From: Muribaculaceae bacterium | GTDB lineage: Bacteria; Bacillota; Clostridia; Lachnospirales; Lachnospiraceae | Reading direction: 5' to 3' | Length of the DNA: 46,698 nt | Assembly (NCBI GenBank): GCA_023666425.1 | Contig: JAMPCA010000012.1 | Span: 1-46,698 of the forward strand | Shown: positions 42,631 through 46,698 of the stretch, in pieces | Layout: each line of letters starts with the position of its first letter | Position numbering within the stretch: position 1 is the stretch's first letter | Program-made: the position numbers and the translations under genes | Notes under the pieces: generated by a model | Database searches by the model: none | What the model was told of the DNA's origin: nothing | Seen by the model: the letters and a program-made list of their open reading frames with translations, nothing else

Positions 42631-43688
42631 GACTGACCTCCCGGCGTGCCGCCGTCCGGGCGCACATTTCCATTCGGCTGCGCGTTTGCATTCGGCTGTG
42701 TGTTTGCATTCGGCTGTACATTTCCATTCGGCTGCGCACGGGGATAAGCCGGCGGCGGCGTCATCCTTTTCTTTTTCTTACTGGAACGCTTCACAAGCAG
42801 AAGAACAATAAGAATAATCAAAAGTACAAGCAGAATATACGGCAGCATCCGTATCAGCATAAACAGCAGATACTCCAGAAATGTGCCAAAATCCTGCACG
42901 GTTTCCTTCACCGTATTGCCAAGTCTCTGGACAAAGGTGTCCGTCTTCACCGGCTGTTCACTGTACCGCTTTACCTCCCGGAACGTGACATTGACTGTCG
43001 AATAGGCTACATCCGTCTCAATCTGCTTCATTCTGGTCTTAAGCCTGGCGATGTCAATCTGGATATCCATCAGCTCACTCTCAATCTGGAGGGCATACTC
43101 ATCGCTGGAAGCATCCGCCAGCAGGCCGATATACCTCTCCTCCTTCGCCTCATAAATCTCCAGCGTCGTCTGAATGTCCGTATACTCCTGACTTACATTT
43201 TCTGCGTTCGCCGTCTTGCTCCGCAGATCCCCAATCTCCGCCACACTGTCACAGAATGCATCGTAGCGGTCACTGGGGATGCGTACCGCCGCAGAATAGC
43301 TGTGCCAAATCTCGCGCGCCTCGTCGTAATACTGGGAATAGCTGGAATCATCCTCATAATTCTCCGACTCTACAAAACCCTCAAATTCCTCCAGCTTCCC
43401 TTTAAAATCCGCGACGGCGCCCTCAAAATCCAGCACGTCGAGCTGCATGTCACAGGTATAGATCAGCATCTCCTGACTGATTTTTACATCTGTCGGCTGC
43501 ATTCCCGTGCCACTTGTCCCCTCCAGCAGATCCGTATTCTCATAATCCGAATAGGAATCTGAATAGGCTTCATCCGTGTATCCCCCCGCGCTGTTGTCTT
43601 TACTGTAGCTGCTGCTACTGCTTCCGCTCCCGCCGCATCCGGTCAGACACAATACAAGCGCCAGCATACATAAGTATCTCTTTTTCAT
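42627..43688 (-). CDS. DUF4349 lipoprotein
   Basis: 353 residues. Signal peptide with lipobox CLTGC, then a Ser/Tyr/Asp-rich linker and the DUF4349 domain (~75-285): DVKISQEMLIYTCDMQLDVLDFEGA, SAAVRIPSDRYDAF, SQEYTDIQTTLEIYEAKEERYIGLLADA and a coiled-coil IDIARLKTRMKQIE, followed by YSTVNVTF. A C-terminal membrane segment (~288-310) and a basic KKKKR precede a Gln/Pro/Asn repeat tail. So it is anchored at both ends, with the domain outside. The function of DUF4349 is unknown. The ATG at 43688 has GGGAGGGG upstream; the earlier start at 43706 lacks one. Confidence 0.88.
   Translation of the reverse strand: MKKRYLCMLALVLCLTGCGGSGSSSSSYSKDNSAGGYTDEAYSDSYSDYENTDLLEGTSGTGMQPTDVKISQEMLIYTCDMQLDVLDFEGAVADFKGKLEEFEGFVESENYEDDSSYSQYYDEAREIWHSYSAAVRIPSDRYDAFCDSVAEIGDLRSKTANAENVSQEYTDIQTTLEIYEAKEERYIGLLADASSDEYALQIESELMDIQIDIARLKTRMKQIETDVAYSTVNVTFREVKRYSEQPVKTDTFVQRLGNTVKETVQDFGTFLEYLLFMLIRMLPYILLVLLIILIVLLLVKRSSKKKKRMTPPPAYPRAQPNGNVQPNANTQPNANAQPNGNVRPDGGTPGGQS
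42663..42734. repeat. Four 18-bp tandem repeats in the DUF4349 tail
   Basis: Four contiguous 18-bp units (42663, 42681, 42699, 42717), each ending ATTCGGCTG on the plus strand, encode QPNGNV, QPNANT, QPNANA and QPNGNV in the cytoplasmic tail. Outer units match each other better than the inner ones. Confidence 0.9.
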
Positions 43689-43763
43689 ATAACCCCTCCC
43701 GTTCATCCGTATATCACCGCACAGCAGATCCTGCTTTTGCGTAAAATGTTATAACTGTCTTGT

Positions 43764-43792
43764 ATTATACCATTACCGCCTTCTTTTGTACA
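43764..43792 (-). promoter_or_regulatory. Promoter of the DUF4349 gene
   Basis: Minus strand: TGTACA, 17-bp spacer, TATAAT, with an extended -10 (TGG before TATAAT). It lies 75 nt before the start codon. Confidence 0.65.
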
Positions 43793-43833
43793 GAACTGAC
43801 ATTTCCATTAAAGTTCGCCCATGCCGGGCGATC

Positions 43834-43866
43834 GAAAAAGGCAGGACTCACATTGTGAATCCTGCC
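43834..43866 (-). terminator. Intrinsic terminator after the chemoreceptor gene
   Basis: Minus strand: GGCAGGATTCACA and TGTGAGTCCTGCC form a long stem with one T/G wobble and almost no loop, followed by TTTTTC. It lies 10 nt after the chemoreceptor stop. Confidence 0.88.
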
Positions 43867-43876
43867 ATACAGATGA

Positions 43877-45175
43877 TTATCCGTTTAAAATTCTGCCCGT
43901 GTCAAACTTCTTGATATATCCTGTAAGTTCCTCGGATACGCCCGTCACTTCTTTCGTCATTCTTGTACAATTACCTACCATTTCAAGAACACCGGATACA
44001 TTGCCGGATGTAAGGTTTGCCTGCTCTGCATTTTCTTCTGCAAAAGAAGTCATCTTCTCTGCGGTGCTCTCAATTAAAACCTTATCCCTGTCAAGGTCTG
44101 TTACCTCAGAATCAATTCTTTTAATCGCTTCCCCGGTTTTAATGATTTCTGAATTCAGGAATTTGAAGATATTGCCTGTCTCCTCCACCTTTTCATTCTG
44201 CTTCCTGAATGATTCTGAAACACGTTCAGTTATCTCAACACTGATATCAGAATTGGAAATCAGTTCATTAACGATATTGTTAATCTGTTCTGTCGATTCT
44301 TTTGACTGGTCGGCCAGCATCCTTATTTCTTCCGCCACAACGGCAAAACCTTTTCCATGTTCACCCGCCCTTGCCGCCTCTATACTTGCATTTAATGCGA
44401 GCAGATTTGTCTGGTTGGAAATATCCGCTATAATATCCGTAGCTGTGCGTATCTGCTGCGCAGACTGATTCGTAAGGTCTGTCTGTTTCTTAACGTCTTC
44501 AATGGCTACACCGCTTACCTTGCTGATATCAATAAGCTCATCCATAATCTGCATCGCATCTTTCTGGTAGCTCTCTACTACTTCTGTGCTTTTTGTCAGT
44601 TCCTTTATATTGGAATTGATATTTTCAATCGCCATGCTTATGGAGTCAATCTTATCCTTCATATCATGTATGTTATCCACCTGTGACACTGTATTGTCTG
44701 TAATCGTGCCTACATTCCCGGACGCCTCCTGCATGGAAGCATCCATCTCATTAAATGTACGCTCAAATCCATCCGATACTTTTTCAAGGTTATCTATAGC
44801 ATCCCTTATGCCCCTGATCACATCTGCAAAGCCTGCAACCGTCGTATTTGCAGTACGCACCATCTCGCCTATACCATCCGTGCGCTCTGATAATTTATGT
44901 ATTTTTTCCTGCATTTTGTTATCACGGACTTCCGGTGAAGCATTGCCTGTAAAGACGGATATAAGCGGATTAAAAAGAGACCATATCGCCGCAATGACTG
45001 CGGTCAGGATCGCGGCAATCACCATGGCTGACGCAATGACCGCCACCAAGACATTGATTATATTTTTATATAATAATATCAAAATAACTAATTGCACAAT
45101 CAGCAATGGCGCAAAAAGAATTAAAGCACTGCAGATGATTTTATTCCTAATACCTTTTTTTCTTATTATATCCAT
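43877..45175 (-). CDS. Methyl-accepting chemotaxis protein without extracellular sensor domain
   Basis: 432 residues. Two hydrophobic segments (~13-35 and ~40-66) with only a few residues between them. Then comes a cytoplasmic helical bundle with the conserved hairpin tip [38 protein letters not shown], where CheA and CheW dock. No periplasmic ligand domain and no clear HAMP (the segment at ~70-110 may act as linker). The ATG at 45175 has GGAGGGGGAGCG upstream. Such receptors usually sense intracellular or membrane-linked cues. No other chemotaxis genes are in the window. Confidence 0.9.
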   Translation of the reverse strand: MDIIRKKGIRNKIICSALILFAPLLIVQLVILILLYKNIINVLVAVIASAMVIAAILTAVIAAIWSLFNPLISVFTGNASPEVRDNKMQEKIHKLSERTDGIGEMVRTANTTVAGFADVIRGIRDAIDNLEKVSDGFERTFNEMDASMQEASGNVGTITDNTVSQVDNIHDMKDKIDSISMAIENINSNIKELTKSTEVVESYQKDAMQIMDELIDISKVSGVAIEDVKKQTDLTNQSAQQIRTATDIIADISNQTNLLALNASIEAARAGEHGKGFAVVAEEIRMLADQSKESTEQINNIVNELISNSDISVEITERVSESFRKQNEKVEETGNIFKFLNSEIIKTGEAIKRIDSEVTDLDRDKVLIESTAEKMTSFAEENAEQANLTSGNVSGVLEMVGNCTRMTKEVTGVSEELTGYIKKFDTGRILNG

Positions 45176-45274
45176 AAACGCTCCCCCTCCGACTTCATAC
45201 ACACCCCGTCAACTAAACCCATGCCCTTCTGCCACAGCGTCTATTGTCTAATTTCAAACGGGTCAATTTCGTTA

Positions 45275-45302
45275 ATTTTAACACTTTGAGAGTTTTTGTC
45301 AA
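45275..45302 (-). promoter_or_regulatory. Likely promoter of the chemoreceptor gene
   Basis: Minus strand: TTGACA (45302-45297), 16-bp spacer, TAAAAT (45280-45275), about 100 nt before the start codon. It looks like a sigma-A promoter rather than the flagellar sigma type. Confidence 0.5.
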
Positions 45303-45363
45303 CTGATTTTACACAAATTTAACAAAATAAGACAGCTTCGCCGCCCCGGTATCCAGAGTTCCA

Positions 45364-46119
45364 TTATTTCAGCAGGGAATATATTTCATCCGTAACAGGC
45401 TCCAGCCATTCATTGGAACCGTTCTCACCGGGAACCTCTACCGCCAGATGAGAAAACCAGCTATCCTTTGCCGCCCCATGCCAGTGCTTTACGCCAGCCG
45501 GAATATTGACCACATCTCCCGGATGAAGCTCCTGCGCTTCCTTTCCTTCTTCCTGATAATATCCACGCCCTGCGACACAGACCAGAATCTGTCCGCCTCC
45601 CTTGTCGGCATGGTGGATATGCCAGTTGTTGCGGCAGCCCGGCTCAAAGGTCACATTAAAAATCCCGGCCTGCGATGTAGAGAGCGGGGCAAGGTAGCTT
45701 TGCCCGGTAAAATACTGCGCAAAGCCGTCATTCGGCGCACCAACCGGGAATACCATCTGTGCCGCATGGGCAGCTTTGGCACCCGCCCCCGCCGTTTCCT
45801 CTTTCCACACATCTTTTGCCAGCCTGAACGCCGCCCAGCCCTTTGGCCATCCCACATAGAACGCGGCATGGGTGATGATTGCCGCGGCCTCCGCTCTCGT
45901 AACACCGTGTGCTTTGGCATTCTCCAGATGATGAACCAGCGAAGAATCCGTAATACCGGATGACATGAGCGCCACCATCGTTATAATACAGCGGGTTTTC
46001 AGATCAATATCCTGATTATTCCAGTTTTCCCCAAACAATACATCATCATTGTAATGCGCAAACTCCGGTGCAAAATCACCAAGCTGCATCTTTCCTGCTG
46101 TCTGTACAATTTTTTCCAT
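45364..46119 (-). CDS. Carboxymuconolactone-decarboxylase-like domain fused to cupin
   Basis: 251 residues. Residues ~20-105 are a CMD/AhpD-like helical domain (RCIITMVALMSSG, HHLENAKAHGVTRAEAAAIITHAAFYVGWPKGWAAF) without the CxxC redox pair of AhpD. Residues ~145-245 are a cupin with metal ligands in NNWHIHHADKGGGQ and PAGVKHWHG. Two-domain proteins of this type are common beside oxidoreductases, but their reaction is unproven. It follows the aldo/keto reductase gene by 18 nt and is probably cotranscribed with it. Confidence 0.88.
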   Translation of the reverse strand: MEKIVQTAGKMQLGDFAPEFAHYNDDVLFGENWNNQDIDLKTRCIITMVALMSSGITDSSLVHHLENAKAHGVTRAEAAAIITHAAFYVGWPKGWAAFRLAKDVWKEETAGAGAKAAHAAQMVFPVGAPNDGFAQYFTGQSYLAPLSTSQAGIFNVTFEPGCRNNWHIHHADKGGGQILVCVAGRGYYQEEGKEAQELHPGDVVNIPAGVKHWHGAAKDSWFSHLAVEVPGENGSNEWLEPVTDEIYSLLK

Positions 46120-46137
46120 TTTCTTATCCTCCTTAAT

Positions 46138-46698
46138 CTATACTACATTTCCGGCCTTTTGTCTGCCGTTCTGCGCCATAACACCTGCAAGGGCGTGGGG
46201 AACATACAGCTCCTCCAGATAACGGATCTCATCCTCCGTCAGTTCCAGATCCACCGCTTTTACCGCGCCATCCACATGAGAAAACTTCGTTGCTCCCACC
46301 ACGGGAGCCGTCACCTTCGCAAGAAGCCATGCAAGAGAAACCTCCGTCATGGAAACGTCTCTCTTTTCCGCAATTTCTTCTACGCGCTCAATAATCTTTC
46401 CGTCAGCCTCCGCCGTTGCGTCATATTTGAACTTCGCATAGGAATCCTCTTCCAGCCGTTTGGAAGTTTCTCCGGGATGGCGGGAGAGCCGGCCGCTTGC
46501 CAGCGCACTGTACGGCGTCATGGCAATATTTTCCGCATAACAAAACGGCGCCATTTCCCGCTCTTCCTCACGGGCAATCAGATTATAATGCCCCTGCATG
46601 GATACAAACTCCGCGAACCCCTGTGATCCTGCATAATCATTCGCTTTGGCAAGCTGCCATGCAAAACAGTTGGATATTCCAATATAACGGGCTTTTCC
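46138..46698 (-). CDS. Aldo/keto reductase (partial, 5' end off window)
   Basis: The frame is open to the right edge and gives the C-terminal ~186 residues. GKARYIGISNCFAWQLAKA, MAPFCYAENIAMTPYSALASGRLS (the NADPH-contacting strand), EVSLAWLLAKVTAPVVGATK and LELTEDEIRYLEELY are standard for the family. The catalytic Tyr/Lys/His lie upstream, outside the window. These enzymes reduce aldehydes and ketones with NAD(P)H; the substrate is unknown. Confidence 0.92.
   Translation of the reverse strand, partial: GKARYIGISNCFAWQLAKANDYAGSQGFAEFVSMQGHYNLIAREEEREMAPFCYAENIAMTPYSALASGRLSRHPGETSKRLEEDSYAKFKYDATAEADGKIIERVEEIAEKRDVSMTEVSLAWLLAKVTAPVVGATKFSHVDGAVKAVDLELTEDEIRYLEELYVPHALAGVMAQNGRQKAGNVV

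Noticed and set aside
42663-42734. Four regular short repeats considered as a CRISPR-like array.
   Set aside because: Units are contiguous 18-bp coding repeats without spacers and stay in frame within the DUF4349 gene.
43815-43831. TCGCCC/GGGCGA hairpin beyond the chemoreceptor terminator.
   Set aside because: No T run follows and it is downstream of a clear terminator; no function can be argued.
1-46698. tRNA, rRNA and intact transposase or IS genes were looked for.
   Set aside because: None was recognised by eye; only the serine recombinase fragment remains as a mobile-element trace.

Overview
The window looks like the chromosome of an anaerobic Gram-positive of class Clostridia, most likely Lachnospiraceae. 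The grounds are strong AGGAGG-type ribosome sites, tightly packed collinear operons, the MutS2 / YhaM / RlmD / DUF4349 / DUF3793 gene repertoire, and lipoprotein signals typical of monoderms. Nothing in the sequence names a species. Most genes are on the minus strand.

Region 1 (1-4100, minus): a pair of fused permease/ATPase ABC transporter genes (the first cut by the left edge) behind a DUF3793 gene. They are driven by a strong promoter, with two DtxR-family-like palindromes in its initiation and leader region. This suggests a metal- (probably iron-) regulated heterodimeric transporter. Divergent from it (4242-5099, plus) is a Nudix domain fused to a pyrophosphatase-like domain. A Ham1/RdgB-type nucleotide pyrophosphatase (5331-5951, minus) converges on that gene.

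Region 2 (5986-26208, minus): one ~20 kb cobalamin (B12) operon. A sigma-A-type promoter (26181-26208), a cobalamin riboswitch (25978-26162) and an intrinsic terminator (25823-25861) precede, in order of transcription: a lipoprotein cobaltochelatase CbiK, a lipoprotein binding protein with two NEAT-like repeats, a FecCD permease, its ATPase, CbiP, CobT, CobU, CobS, a 111-residue mini-CobU, CobC, CbiB, CobD, CbiC, CbiD, CbiF, CbiG, CbiH, a CbiJ-CbiE-CbiT triple fusion, CbiA and a Cys-rich small protein. This covers nearly all of the anaerobic ring-contraction branch and the whole nucleotide-loop branch. CbiL and a conventional cytosolic chelatase are absent from the window.

Region 3 (26339-31430, minus): upstream of the riboswitch are a methionine-synthase-activation-like protein and a TIGR04076 protein. 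Then comes an AT-richer accessory patch with a CoiA-like zinc-finger protein, a RhuM protein and at least four decayed genes: a DUF6998 gene, a serine recombinase fragment, and two GNAT acetyltransferases. One GNAT remnant is joined to the 3' end of rlmD. The patch looks like the scar of a mobile element.

Region 4 (31318-46698): housekeeping genes. Minus: rlmD, yhaM, and an HtrA-like protein lacking all three catalytic residues and apparently translated from a leaderless mRNA. Plus: mutS2 and a two-component system. Minus: a membrane-anchored protein of unknown function, aspS, a DUF4349 lipoprotein, a chemoreceptor without an extracellular sensor domain, a carboxymuconolactone-decarboxylase/cupin fusion, and an aldo/keto reductase cut by the right edge.

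Motif readings were made by eye; family assignments come from recall of conserved motifs, not from any search.
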